A stretch of DNA of 64,000 nt from Diphasiastrum complanatum (Eukaryota > Streptophyta > Lycopodiopsida > Lycopodiales > Lycopodiaceae), in NCBI GenBank assembly GCA_029204225.1, contig CM055110.1, positions 48,394,921 through 48,458,920 of the forward strand, given 5' to 3'. A program made the translations under genes and the position numbers. Shown here piece by piece: positions 23,824 through 38,210 of the stretch; position 1 is the stretch's first letter, and each line of letters opens with the position of its first letter. The notes under the pieces are model-generated. The model was not told the DNA's origin and searched no databases. It was given only the letters and a program-made list of their open reading frames with translations.

Positions 23824-24759
23824 GATCATAGTAGGTAAACAAGGTAGGATAAGCAGAAAAGGTAAACAGGTAGCTCGGGAGCGTATCAGAAGATTGATAG
23901 AAAGTTTTTTGAAAAGTATGGTCACAAAAAAATTTGCAAGGGCTTCGCTAGCACTGATGAGAAATGAATTCCAAATGGGCCCTTTTATAGGCAAATTTGG
24001 AGAGTCTATTAGACAATGTGCTAGTGGCTGATCAGTTTTGGACAAAAAATGACAGGCATACTCAGTACTGTAAAAATAGCTTTTATAATTCTCGATGAAG
24101 GTTACTGACCAATAGGGTTGCTCGACAAAGGTTTTAAGGTTCTAGCGAAGGTCCAACCCTCACCTAAGTGCATCCTTCACCTAGGTACTGCATTTAATGA
24201 CAATTTTCAGGGTCTCAACCTTTGTCCAACCTAATTTTGATGTTCTAAATTCATCTATCATGTTGACAAAGGTTCATAATGAGTGCATCATGCTTGACGA
24301 AGGTTCTTAATGTGACATAGTGCTTAACTCTCACCTAGTTGAAATATAGGTACTTTTGTTACAACATTTGCCCAACTCAGCATAGGTAAATCTGAGCTGG
24401 ATTTATCATCTGGTAACTCGAAGAAGGTTAATATGACTATTTGATTCAAAATTGATTTTGATAGTGATTTCTGGGTCACTTTTCTTCAAAAATTGATTTC
24501 TGAAAATACTTTCCTTTCTCTTTTTCTGATCTGATGAAATTTTTTTATTTTTGCTCATCATTTTTTCTCTTTTTCATTTTTAAAAAAAAAATTGTATTTT
24601 TTATTGTCTTAAAAAAAGAGTAAAAATAACTAGTCAAAATTGCAAAATCCAATAAAGATAAAAAGGTCAAATCTTCAATCGGGCTAAGAGATCAAGCTGT
24701 CAAAACTTGCATAATTGGCTGCCATTCATAGAGGTATCAAATCTTCATCCATCAAGGTG
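23824..24759. other. Unassigned AT-rich stretch
   Basis: It holds short repeated words of the type CGA(A/C)AAAGGTT(C/T)(A/T)TAA, CTCACCTA and GACGAAGG between 24080 and 24430, suggesting a decayed tandem repeat of leader type, then a poly-A/T-rich part at 24480-24620. No gene is seen. Confidence 0.4.
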
Positions 24760-25180
24760 TTACAAGATCACTACTCCATAAGATAGAATTTCTTCAACTC
24801 TGTATGGTCCTTCACGTGTGAATTTCAATTTCTCTTTGATCAATTTCGTTTTATACGTCAAAACAAGATCTCCTTCCTTTAGATCCTTCTTATCTAATCG
24901 ATGACCATGCCATGCTTTGCGATGAGCTTTATGTGCTGCTAGTGCATGAACTGCCATCAATCTAGTTTCAAAGATTTTGTGTAAAGCCTCATGACGGAGT
25001 TGTAAGGATTTAACATCATCCAAGCATTTCGTAGCTACTATATATAGAAATGGAACTAAAGATTCAATCGACATAACTGCATCTTGACCATAAACCAATT
25101 GAAACGACGTCTAATTTGTGCTAAGTTTATAGGCTATTTTGAATGCCCATAATGCTGCATGTAACTTATGTCCACGAGTA
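24760..25180 (-). pseudogene. pol: Ty3/gypsy integrase C-terminal fragment
   Basis: Minus-strand reading gives HKLHAALWAFKIAYKLSTN at 25170, then SFQLVYGQDAVMSIESLVPF and KKDLKEGDLVLTYKTKLIKE near 24870. It is the same lineage as the pol remnant at 7313-9800 (compare HKKDLKKGDLVLMYKTKAIK there). Its upstream side is cut by the inverted copy of element X, and no LTR follows it. Confidence 0.82.
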
Positions 25181-25735
25181 CATTGTCCTCTCCAGATCCA
25201 ACAGTTAGGTAGTTTGCGATACTTGCAAAAGACTTGATCATGCTTGTTTCTGTCAATTGCAGATGGAACCACTATCTGCCAGCGCTTGCTTTCTATCCAA
25301 ATCTTCTGGTGGCGACAAACAAGGTGCAAGATCAGTTGCAAATACCCAAGTTGTACTATCGTGCGACTATGTTGGGAGGGCCAATTGGTTGTTCGGGGCC
25401 AATAAGTATTTGTATCCTCGTGACAGAGATTTCAACGAGCCGCACCTGGAATTTATGGAGAAAGTCCAATATCACTTGATAAAACTCCGGCTTCGGCGAA
25501 TCAAAGCCCCAAATAATAAATCTCACGAGGTGTCATGGGACCGCCACCAATTTTGGTGGGAGATACAGCGGATCCAAGGCAACCCTAGCCCTACTTAATA
25601 AATGTGAGGGATTTGGCACCCTTCGTATGTAGGTCCAACCCGATGATCACATAGTTTTCTAATTAGTTAAAAGTTAGTAAAAGGACTTTAGGCCTTTTAG
25701 TGAGAATTAAATGTTGCAAGGTTGTTGGATTTCGA
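25160..25735 (-). repeat. Element X, right copy of the inverted repeat pair
   Basis: It is the reverse complement of 21990-22600, diverged by point changes and small indels. Its left end grades into the gypsy integrase fragment, so the junction may be part of the element or a deletion scar. Both copies appear to end at comparable words (GCATACGCTTGTAGTGC versus ACATAAGTTACATGCAGC). Confidence 0.75.
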
Positions 25736-28410
<2,675 letters not shown>

Positions 28411-28543
28411 TAGAGCATACTGTGATTGCAAATCTATTTGGAATTTTAGAATGAGTGTAATGCATATAGTAGATTAATATGACTAGAAACAATTATAACA
28501 AATGTCTACACTATATCAGGACAATCATTTCAATAATGCTACA

Positions 28544-28555
28544 GCTCTGATATCA
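28544..28555 (-). other. Primer-binding site of the minus-strand copia element
   Basis: The minus strand reads TGATATCAGAGC, one base from the initiator-Met primer-binding sequence. It is preceded by ...AATACCAACA, a plausible LTR end at 28556. A second such sequence (TGGTATCAGAG on the minus strand) lies at 28593-28603, so two insertions may be stacked here. Confidence 0.65.
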
Positions 28556-28603
28556 TGTTGGTATTAGATAAACATGGAGCAGCAATTAATCACTCTGATA
28601 CCA

Positions 28604-29110
28604 CCTCAGAGTTTTGTCAGTAGCGGAGAGCGGTCCAGTAGCCGATGTGGCATGTCGCATACACCTGCAACCACGCATGGGATCCCATCCCCACCGCCTA
28701 GCTACCCACCATCATTCCTCTTTGACCCCAAAAGGGCTGGTACCAGGGGACAAGGTTATTGTGTTTACAATGAGCTTATATGAGGGTGATGTTTTAGTCT
28801 CCATTTACTTATGGGACGAATGCACTTTTTTTGGTGTCTTTACGGACGCAGCCGCTTTGTACGTAGCTTGCATCCTCCAACAAAGGCCTAATAGTCAAGT
28901 TAGTGAATATAAAAGTGTCATGTGTCAAATCCCCATGAATCAATGCTCATGTTCATGTCTTGTACTCTTTCTTTCATTGCTAATGTGATTCCATTGAGAT
29001 CTCCATGTTTCTAGCTTTCTATTGATATGCTATCATGATTGTCTTGTTCTCTTCTTTCTTTTACTTCATTGTTATTGCTATTAGTTTGGGATTTGGCACA
29101 TGACATTTCT
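28604..29110. other. Unassigned stretch, probable LTR sequence
   Basis: It lies between a minus-strand and a plus-strand primer-binding site, so it is probably made of LTR sequence from two opposed copia elements. No start or end of an LTR could be fixed. Confidence 0.4.
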
Positions 29111-29122
29111 TGGTATCAGAGC
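29111..29122 (+). other. Primer-binding site of a plus-strand LTR element
   Basis: TGGTATCAGAGC is an exact match to the common plant initiator-Met primer-binding sequence. No copia gag follows within 1.3 kb; a gypsy-type gag fragment begins at 30456. Confidence 0.7.
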
Positions 29123-29439
29123 ATAGATCCTTGATTCATGATAATCCTATGTGAAGTTCATTAGATTTGATGAGTTTATTGTTTTTGTAGCTTTCTTTTT
29201 GCTAATTAGGTTTAGGAAAATGAGAAGTGCAAAAAAACAGAAAGATACTATGTCCAAAAAATTTAAACCCTAATTTTTTAGGTTAAGTCAAGAGAAAAAA
29301 AAACACAAATCCAAAACCTAACCCCACCCGTCCCCCTTCCCGTTCCTTGTCGTACCCTAGTCCCACCTCTCATCTATCCCTATTCACTTTTCTCTCGTCC
29401 CTATAAGTCCCTAAAAACCCCCTCCCTCACGCGACCCGC

Positions 29440-30455
<1,016 letters not shown>

Positions 30456-30830
30456 TTGGCAAAATGCAATCTGAAATCACACTTTATGGCCTTGCTTGAT
30501 GGACAACCAAATTCAATCAGTATTAAAGATTGGTTAAATAAATTGGAGGTCCACTTCCGTCCTCACCATTATTCTGAAGAGAATAAAATCTACTTTGCTT
30601 CACTCTGCTTTCAAGGACAAGTTCGAGCATGGTGGGATACTCAAGCACATTCGAACACAAAGCTTTGGAGTCAATTCAAAATTGCTTGCATTGATAGTAT
30701 TACAAGATTCTACGTGAAATCATTTGAGTCTCTCAAACAAACGGGATCTGTAAAACAATTCAATGAACAATTCTTGGCAATGGTTCAGAAGACCAAATTC
30801 GAGTATAGAAAATGTTTGGACGAGTGGTGA
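30456..30830 (+). pseudogene. gag: Retrotransposon gag fragment (gypsy type)
   Basis: A 124-codon frame contains LDGQPNSISIKDWLNKLEVH, then FASLCFQGQVRAWWDTQAH and LWSQFKIACIDSITRFYVKS. The pattern F.G.A..WW...... W..F is the core of the Retrotrans_gag family, which forms the capsid shell. The reading stops in a GA-rich transition at 30830. No protease or RT follows, so it is a fragment. Confidence 0.75.
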
Positions 30831-31178
30831 GAGAAAAGAAAAGAGAAAGAGAGAAGAAGAGAGTGCAAGAAAAGCTATGTGGCGAGGCGAGTGTGTGGCA
30901 CTCCTGGCAACGACACCAATTGTAGTCGGTTGTAGTATAGGGTCCGTTCACTGGGAGCCACCCGTGCGCACCTACATAGCAACAGAGAGAGAAGGGAGAT
31001 AGAGAAAGGAGATAGAGAGAGAAGATAGGAGTGATGAGAGAGAGTGTAGAGAGAGAGTGTGTAGAGAGAGAGAGAGAGAGTAGAGAGAGAATAGAGAGAG
31101 AGAGAGAGAAGAGAGCTCACCAAGGATGGCTGGGGCTATGGGGGCTCGAGCGCCTACCCATAGCTATGCACCAATCAC

Positions 31179-31713
<535 letters not shown>

Positions 31714-31960
31714 ACCCACAACATTGGAATAGACGTTGTAGTCAGCAGCACTTGGCTTGAATCCTTGTTCGATGAGAAAGGTGTTGATCCTTTGAAACCA
31801 AGCTCTGGTGGACTGTTTCAAGCCGTAAAGTGCTTTGTGGAGTTTACAGACATAATTCTTCATACCTTTCAGAACATATCCTCGGGCTAGATCATGTAGA
31901 TGTCTTCTTGTATAACTCCATTCAGATAGGCTGTTTACACATCGAATTGTTGGTTACTTG
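31714..31960 (-). pseudogene. Ty1/copia RT fragment
   Basis: Minus-strand reading gives QFDV, a stop, TAYLNGVIQEDIYMI near 31940, then KLHKALYGLKQSTRAWFQRI near 31830 and FLIEQGFKPSAADYNVYS. These are the copia RT blocks (DVKTAFLNG, IYM.QPEG, L.KSLYGLKQ..R.W). Stops and a frameshift separate them. It stops abruptly at the LTR fragment. Confidence 0.85.
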
Positions 31961-32596
31961 AATGGCCAAAGTGCCACTTGTACATACACACCTAAAGTAG
32001 GTTACCACAAGTCAAGAGGAGTGGTTGTGTCTATTTGGTAGTGATTCCTACTTTGTAGGATCTAGACCATGATTTATGATGAGATTTGTACCAACCATGC
32101 ACCTACCAAGCATGACTCTTGGATCTAGGCTAGGGTTTTCACATTAGGGCAAGAAAGTGGAGTCTACTTCCTTATTACATGCTGGATTTTCACCTAACTT
32201 TGCAAAGGAAGTGTGTTTTACTATGTATTCCCATTCTCCATAATGAGAAGATAGAAACTTTTTGGAGCCTCAAGAAGAAACTCGAGTTTCCTCTCATTGT
32301 ATGGTGATTACTCTTGATTTCCAATTAAACCCAGCTTTGGCACTTTGTAAACATTGTCTACATGCCGTACTACAGCCTTACTTCCACACGTGTGGAGTTG
32401 GATTATACTATTTGATCAATGTTTTGATTGTCTCTACTTGTTTCCTATCAAGCTGCTAAAGTAGATCTTGTTTTCTAATGACTAGTTTCTGATAGATTGT
32501 TTAACAAGCATACAATCACCTTGTGGATCATTCAAAGATCCATTTATGGTCTTTAGTACTGTACTTTTCACAAATAATATATCTTCACATCTTGTT
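31961..32596. other. Unassigned stretch, possible exon debris
   Basis: A 65-codon frame at 32262-32459 has a mixed composition with a Cys/His cluster (ALCKHCLHAV) but no recognisable family. It could be an upstream exon of the gene starting near 32597. Confidence 0.3.
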
Positions 32597-33296
32597 TGCA
32601 TGGAATTTCGAGGCAGAGGCCTCTGCTAAGGAAGCTATTTTCAGATTAGAGGATGGGTTGTCCAAAGCAGGCTTACATAAAGGCCACGTTAAAATAAAAA
32701 AAGATGACAAGCTATCAGGTAAAACATGAAATATTCCATGCAAGTTGAGGATTGGAGGATCCAAAGCTCAAAGATTTTTATCAAATTATTCTGACAAACA
32801 ATCCAAGATTCAATACTTGGTTTGGAAAGAAATTATTGCAGCGAAAGTTCTACTTGTATACACAAAGTAGAAGTTTGGAAAAAATTAGACAACATGGTGA
32901 AATACTTGAGAAAAGATAAATTTTTAAATACTAATGTACAAATGATACAGAAAACAACCAGTGAATTTGTGGATGCAGTTCAAAGTGCATGGGGTGTTAA
33001 TCATATAATACATTATATGGTAAGATTTTGATGTTACACTACTATAGACAAATATGTGCAATTAAATTAGATACTTTTGGTACTAATTTAGATTATGTTT
33101 TTATGACATGCAGCACATATTACGACATCATTCGACATTATTTGCAAGAAATAGTGGAAGTCTTAGCATATGGTCATCGCAAGGAATGGAAAAATTTCAG
33201 TGGCAAGCAAGAGATGCATTTCATAAAAGTACACAACATGGCGGGACTAGCACAAAAAACAGCTATATACTGCAACTTTCCCAATGGTTTTACTAA
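32597..33296 (+). pseudogene. Intron-containing gene fragment, possible transposase-like family
   Basis: The first readable segment, 32597-32850, has FEAEASAKEAIFRLEDGLSK and ILRIGG-like basic sequence (KLRIGGSKAQRFLSNYSDKQ) with one TGA after LSGKT. A frame then continues at 32860-33017 with VEVWKKLDNMVKYLRKDKFL and VDAVQSAWGVNHIIHYM. An intron, 33018-33112 (GTAAGA...ATGCAG, phase 0, 95 bp), joins directly to HILRHHSTLFARNSGSLSIW, SSQGMEKFQWQARDAFHKST and a stop at 33294-33296. The clean splice and the Trp/His-rich protein argue for a genuine former gene. The style resembles the remnant at 5001-6331 and both may belong to one transposase-like family, but I cannot show it. Confidence 0.5.
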
Positions 33297-33441
33297 AGAA
33301 TCCAAATTCGTCATAATACAAAATCGACGGATTATTAAAAAAATTTAAAAACATGCAAATTTATACAAGCCAATAGGCAATAGACACAGTAAAATTTTGT
33401 ATATTAAATGAAAATATCTACAAAGTACAATTTAGTAGTAT

Positions 33442-35000
33442 CTACTCTGCTTCCAATACTTTCTCTAATGAAAGTTGCAACTTAGAATCATGCAACAATT
33501 TTCTTCTTTCGTATAGATCCAACAGCTCATAGTTTTTATGCTTACTCAAATCAACGTAAGTAGCATACAATGCAAAATGAGATGATCTGAGCATGAAATT
33601 CACTGGTCCTTATCCTAAAATTTTAACCGCAATGGTTTTCTTTACAAAAGTTAGTTTATGCACCTTATTAAAATTATGTCCTCCAAGTAAATAAGACAAT
33701 GCCTTGATTGCCATAATCATAGTCTCACCATGTTGATCAAAATTTGAATGGGCAACACTTATCTCATTATTCTTGAAGAACTTCAGATAGTGCCCCAGTG
33801 CATGATCTCTTGAAAATTTTCTTGCTGAAGATCTTTGCCCTCCTCGATGAATTGCGAAATCATCAAGGAAAATTGTTTTCTGAAATGAGAAAAAACAAAG
33901 TAAACTCTAGTATATAATCTGACATAACGAATCTACTAAGATACAAAAACTTACGCATTCGGTTTTGTCTTCTCCTGATTACTATCTCTCCATCAATATT
34001 ATGTCCACCTTTCGATGTCAATATTGTTGGTGAATAGACAGTTGGTTGTAGAAAAACCAAATTGACTTTGGATTCTGAGAAACTCCTCCTCAGAAGGTAG
34101 ATCATCTTCTTTGTTGCGCATTTCCTCCACAGCCATTTTCAAGCAATCTTTCCCTGAATAAAACTTATTATTATGTACATCGTCAACACCAAGGAGAAGA
34201 TCATCAACATCAATTATATTCGAAAATTCATCAAGCTCTTTGCTCAAAATGCAAAGAGTCTCAGCTTCAGTGAAATCAAAAAGATCCGATATATCCGATA
34301 TTGTCAAAAAAAAATTATTATCTATATTATAAGTAGGCAAAGTGATCGAAGATTTATCAGAAGGAGAAAGGGTAGTGGGTGTTCTTGGGTCTATAAACGA
34401 TGCCCTATTTCGAGCAGGATCAAAATCTGAACAATCATCTAAATTAACGTTCGTATCAATAAAAAAAGTATCTATATCTATAATCTTGACTTTTTAGACT
34501 TTGTACAACTGGAAGAAGCAGCTTCAAAAGTGGAAGGGCCAGCTTCCAAATCGTCAAAAATATTTAACAAAAGAAAAAAAAACAAATGCAGACTGAAAAT
34601 CAACAAATCTACATTTTTTATTGTGAATTGGGCACTCATCTACAGACTTGAAATCATTATGTAACTTGGTGAACATTTTGTCAAGCTTAACTTTATAGCT
34701 ATGCTTGTCGAGTACCACCAGGTATTGATAATGAATCGTGTCCTTATTCTGAAATCTGAATAACGAAGTACTGAGCAGAGACTTAAATCTGAGATAAATA
34801 TCAGAAAATGCCTCCACACTAGGACCCTCAGTAATAGAAGGAAGAATAAAAAGAAAAGGAGAAAAAAGAACAGAAGCTTCAATCAAGATTGCGGGCTCTC
34901 GTTTTTTTATTTTTAGCCAAGACCGCATCCTACCACAGTGCGACTTCTTGATCACAGTGTCGTAGGATGCGGTCACCTGATCCATCTTCAAAAAAATTCG
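33442..35000 (-). pseudogene. Minus-strand multi-exon gene remnant, family unknown, convergent with the gene at 32597
   Basis: Three protein-like blocks read on the minus strand. About 34985-34554 starts MDQVTASYDTVIKKSHCGRM and contains LDKMFTKLHNDFKSVDECPI. About 34340-33955 contains LCILSKELDEFSNIIDVDDL and SGKDCLKMAVEEMRNKEDDL. 33879-33442, after a TTTCAG acceptor, contains KTIFLDDFAIHRGGQRSSAR, GHYLKFFKNNEISVAHSNFD and DLYERRKLLHDSKLQLSLEK. The last exon holds one TAA (33610-33612) and ends TAG at 33442-33444. The splice between blocks two and three is not in frame at the obvious GTAAGT donor, so the structure is damaged. Only 146 bp separate its end from that of the plus-strand gene. 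I do not recognise the family. Confidence 0.45.
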
Positions 35001-35454
35001 AATCTTTCCAACAATTCGAGTCTTGGAAAAATTCAAGTCTTCGAAAAAATTCAAGTTTTAAGAAAATCCAAAGTTCTGACCGTTTTTTACTGTATCCAAC
35101 CAATTTCGATGGGCCTAGAATCCCAAGAATGCGTACAGGGTTTCTGGTTTGGAAGCACATTTTTGTGTGAGTACTGAATCGTTTGGAGCCTGGTTTAGTT
35201 TTGTAGGTTCGTCTCGGCATGCAACATAGAATGGAACAAAGGGTCCAAAAAAAATGGACTTTGTTCGACGACACCGGACCAGTTCTCATGAATATTGGAA
35301 AGTAGTCCATTTAGTGGCATTCTCCTCATCAAACAACGTCGGAATTGAGCTATGAATGAACCTGTGGGTTCATGACGAGCCCACGAACCTGTGGACACCA
35401 CCCGTTTGAAGTTCTGACCATTTTTTACGGAATCCGACCAATTTCTGATTCGAT
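35001..35454. repeat. Short stretch with a diverged direct repeat
   Basis: AAGTTCTGACCGTTTTTTAC at 35067 recurs as AAGTTCTGACCATTTTTTAC at 35410, with the following 30 bases also alike (ATCC.ACCAATTTC...CGATGGGC). Nothing coding is evident. Confidence 0.55.
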
Positions 35455-35500
35455 GGGCTTGTGTAGTAGGCCATATAGGCATGTCATAGGTCTGATATAT

Positions 35501-36291
35501 GTTGAAATGGAAAAATAATCCATCTTGACTTTAGGCTTGCTACAAATATTGTACCATGCAAGTATGTTGTTCATAGATGTAAAATGCCAAGTTTGGCCTA
35601 GATAGAACTCGAGCTACATGAATATGTCATATCTAGAATGATGAGTACAACTTGCATATAGTGTAGACATAGAATTAGCAAAATTATGCTTGTAGAAACT
35701 CGTGGAAATTCACATGCATTAATTGTAAGTGATCCATAGTGACATGCAAGGCATGCACAAAGTGTAATGGACACATGCATGATGATTTGTACATTTCAAG
35801 TTAGAACTAGGACACTTGAAAAAAGCTGGTAGAGATTCATGCATGAGAAGTGACAAATGTCACATAGACTCTAGTTTTCACTTTAGATGTCATTTATTGA
35901 TGAATGGATGTGGTTCTACCTCAAACTACCTCAAACTCCATAAATATGTGTAGCTCTCCTCATAACTTTTGATGAAGAACAAAAGCTTTGTAGCTATCTC
36001 ATGCCATTTTGGATCCACACAAATTTTGCTTGTTATCTCTCTATATCTCTCTCTCTCTAACTCGTGTTGAGGCTAATGCTAATACACTGATATCTTGTAC
36101 TTTTGCTCATTAATGATTCATAGCTATCATTCTCTGTTGCTTAGCATGCTAGATTGTGGTTAAGCCATAACTTTTGTACTAGATCTTGCTATTCAATCTA
36201 GAATCAAGTTATAGTGCTAATCATAAAGCTTAATTAGATCTATTATACTTGTGGATCTTTCTCACACGTGTGAATTCTGGAAATTTTGTCA
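35501..36291 (+). repeat. 5' LTR of the copia element
   Basis: It is 791 bp, TG...CA ended. It contains a short CTCTCTCTCT seed near 36046 and the palindromic word CACACGTGTG near 36262, which also recurs in the leader and in the LTR of the young copia element. Confidence 0.9.
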
Positions 36292-36304
36292 TGGTATTAG
36301 AGCC
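36292..36304 (+). other. Primer-binding site of the copia element
   Basis: TGGTATTAGAGCC, one base from the initiator-Met consensus, starts at the first base after the LTR. Confidence 0.85.
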
Positions 36305-37060
36305 AAATTGAGCTTTGCATGCTAACATCTCTGATTGTACAAGAAATTGAGAGCTAAATCAAGCAAAAAAGTAGTTTTACACTTTTTCTCCCCTTTCTCT
36401 GATGTGTATTTGGATCAAATCGGATTGGAGCTGAATTTTTAGACCTGAAAATTGGTAGTACGGAATCAAGGAATTCCACACGTGTGAAAATCAAAGATTT
36501 TCAGTCCCTTCCATCTCCTTGCTTGTAGATCCAAGGATAGTGGTGTTATAGCTTGATGGGAGGTTTATAATCTGTACTTTCCATAGAAATTGAAACCAAA
36601 TTAATCTGATGTGTCTATCAAGAGGTATAAGCTCTTAAAGAGGATAGAGATAGGTCCAAAATCCGAGTGACAACATTTTGATTTGATTCAACCTTGCTTT
36701 GTTCTGAATCCATTGTTTTGAGTATCCTACATAAGAAACTCAAGATCAAGACTAAGTTTGAAGTAATTGAACACCCTTTGAGCCTTCTGAGTGTCAATAG
36801 TGTTTTCTTTTGATGCATTTCACACGTGCCAAAAGTAGGATTCAAACTTGCCAAAGTGTCTCAATCCACTTTGTGTGTCTGATCTAGATAATCTTGTCTT
36901 GTGGAATATTCGAGATCCATCTCAAATATAGTTGCAAGTGTTTCACATAGGAGATAGAACATCCTTGAAAAACCTATAGTGAAAGAGAGCAGCAACTTTA
37001 AGTCTGATTGGAACAAGCTCAAACATATTGCAGTCCAATAACTAAGAAGTCTTCATCAAA

Positions 37061-37834
37061 ATGTCACCTCTGGGAGGATATCTTCTAGAAGCAAATGAAA
37101 GACTAAATACTTCTAATTACTCAATTTGGAAGTTCAGAATGGAGTCTATTTTGATACTCCAGGATGTTATGGATATTGTGCTTGGTATTGAGGAGGAGCC
37201 TCAAGCACAGGCTGAAATTCCTAAGTATAGGAAGAGAGCCAGAATGGCTCTACATTTCATTAAGATGAATGTATCTAATGAAATTTTGAGAGAGTGAGGA
37301 TCTTGCACCACAGCCAAAGATGCTTGGGATGCACTTAAGTCCATTTATAACGCAAAGAATACTTCTAGAATACTCACTCTTAGGAATCAGATTTTCCAAA
37401 GTTTCCAAAGAAGTGAAGAGAGTGCATCAAACTATGTTCTGAGAGTTAAAGATTTACATAGAGAGCTTTCTTGTGTTGGTGTTACTATTAACCAAGATGA
37501 GCTAGTTCAAGTCATTTTAAATGGCTTGAAAGACGACTATGATAATCTTGTTTAGTCTTTTGCCATTATGGAGGAGTTGCCTAATCTAGAAACTCTCCAA
37601 GGAATTCTTATTTCTGAAGAATCTAGGCAAAGCTATAAATTGTCCAGGATGAACAAACTCGAGCATGGTGGAAGTGACAAAACCCTCTTTGTCAAAGACA
37701 AGCATAAAGGAAGGAGTAAGAACCGGTTCTCTCAAGCATCCAACAAAGACAAAGCCAAAGATCGAGACAAAGATAGTGAAGAGGATGATTAATCACATCC
37801 CTCTACTTCAAAGACCAAGAAGAAGAAAGTGAAG
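37061..37834 (+). pseudogene. gag: Copia gag with three in-frame stops
   Basis: The ATG at 37061 opens a gag (MSPLGGYLLEANERLNTSNY, SIWKFRMESILILQDVMDIV) that stays in one frame through the UBN2-type core and ends in a Lys/Asp-rich nucleocapsid (KDKHKGRSKNRFSQASNKDK, TSKTKKKKVK). Stops are TGA at 37295-37297, TAG at 37553-37555 and TAA at 37790-37792. The frame runs without an indel to codon AAG at 37832-37834. There the mini-element starts, and the zinc knuckle resumes in the expected frame after it. It is a close relative of the intact gag at 52464. A leader of about 760 bp precedes it with no other gene. Confidence 0.88.
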
Positions 37835-38210
37835 CATTAGAGGAGTTTTGAGCTCCAAAAGACCCTTTAAGAATTCGTGCAAGATGTAGTTTATATTATT
37901 AAAATATTATAACACTAATACTTTTGACTTGCCATAACTTTTTAATCGTAGCTCAAAAGTAGTCATGTAACATATCATTGGAAAGCCCTTGTTGAGCGCT
38001 TTCCAATGCACCAAACTTTGCTAAATTTGGACTTACCACTAAAAAGTTATGCCATTTTTAGTGTGGAATCAAAATGTGGACTCAAAAAGTTACGTTACGT
38101 AGATTTCAAATTTGAGTGTTTTGATTGGTCCATGTGTAAGAAAAAATTCAGAAAAAATATAAAAAGAATCTTTACAAAGGGTCTTTTTTGGATTTAGAAC
38201 GCCTCTAATG
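37835..38210. mobile_element. 376-bp TIR mini-element (MITE-like) inserted at the gag zinc-knuckle junction
   Basis: The left end reads CATTAGAGGAGTTTTGAGCT and the right end, reverse-complemented, reads CATTAGAGGCGTTCTAAATC. Both continue into TCCAAAA..GACCCTT, giving imperfect terminal inverted repeats of about 45 bp. It has no ORF. Removing it joins ...AAA GTG AAG to TGT TTC TTC TGT, that is KVK followed by CFFCG, exactly the zinc knuckle expected from the sister element. No target duplication is visible. A second, inverted and truncated copy lies at 39706-39938. The family is not one I can name. Confidence 0.75.

Noticed and set aside
28604-28790. Possible tRNA gene in the GC-richer patch
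   Set aside because: No cloverleaf, A box or B box could be laid on the sequence.
37835-38210. Calling the mini-element a Helitron because it lacks a target duplication
   Set aside because: It has clear inverted ends at both termini and no TC start or CTRR end with hairpin.
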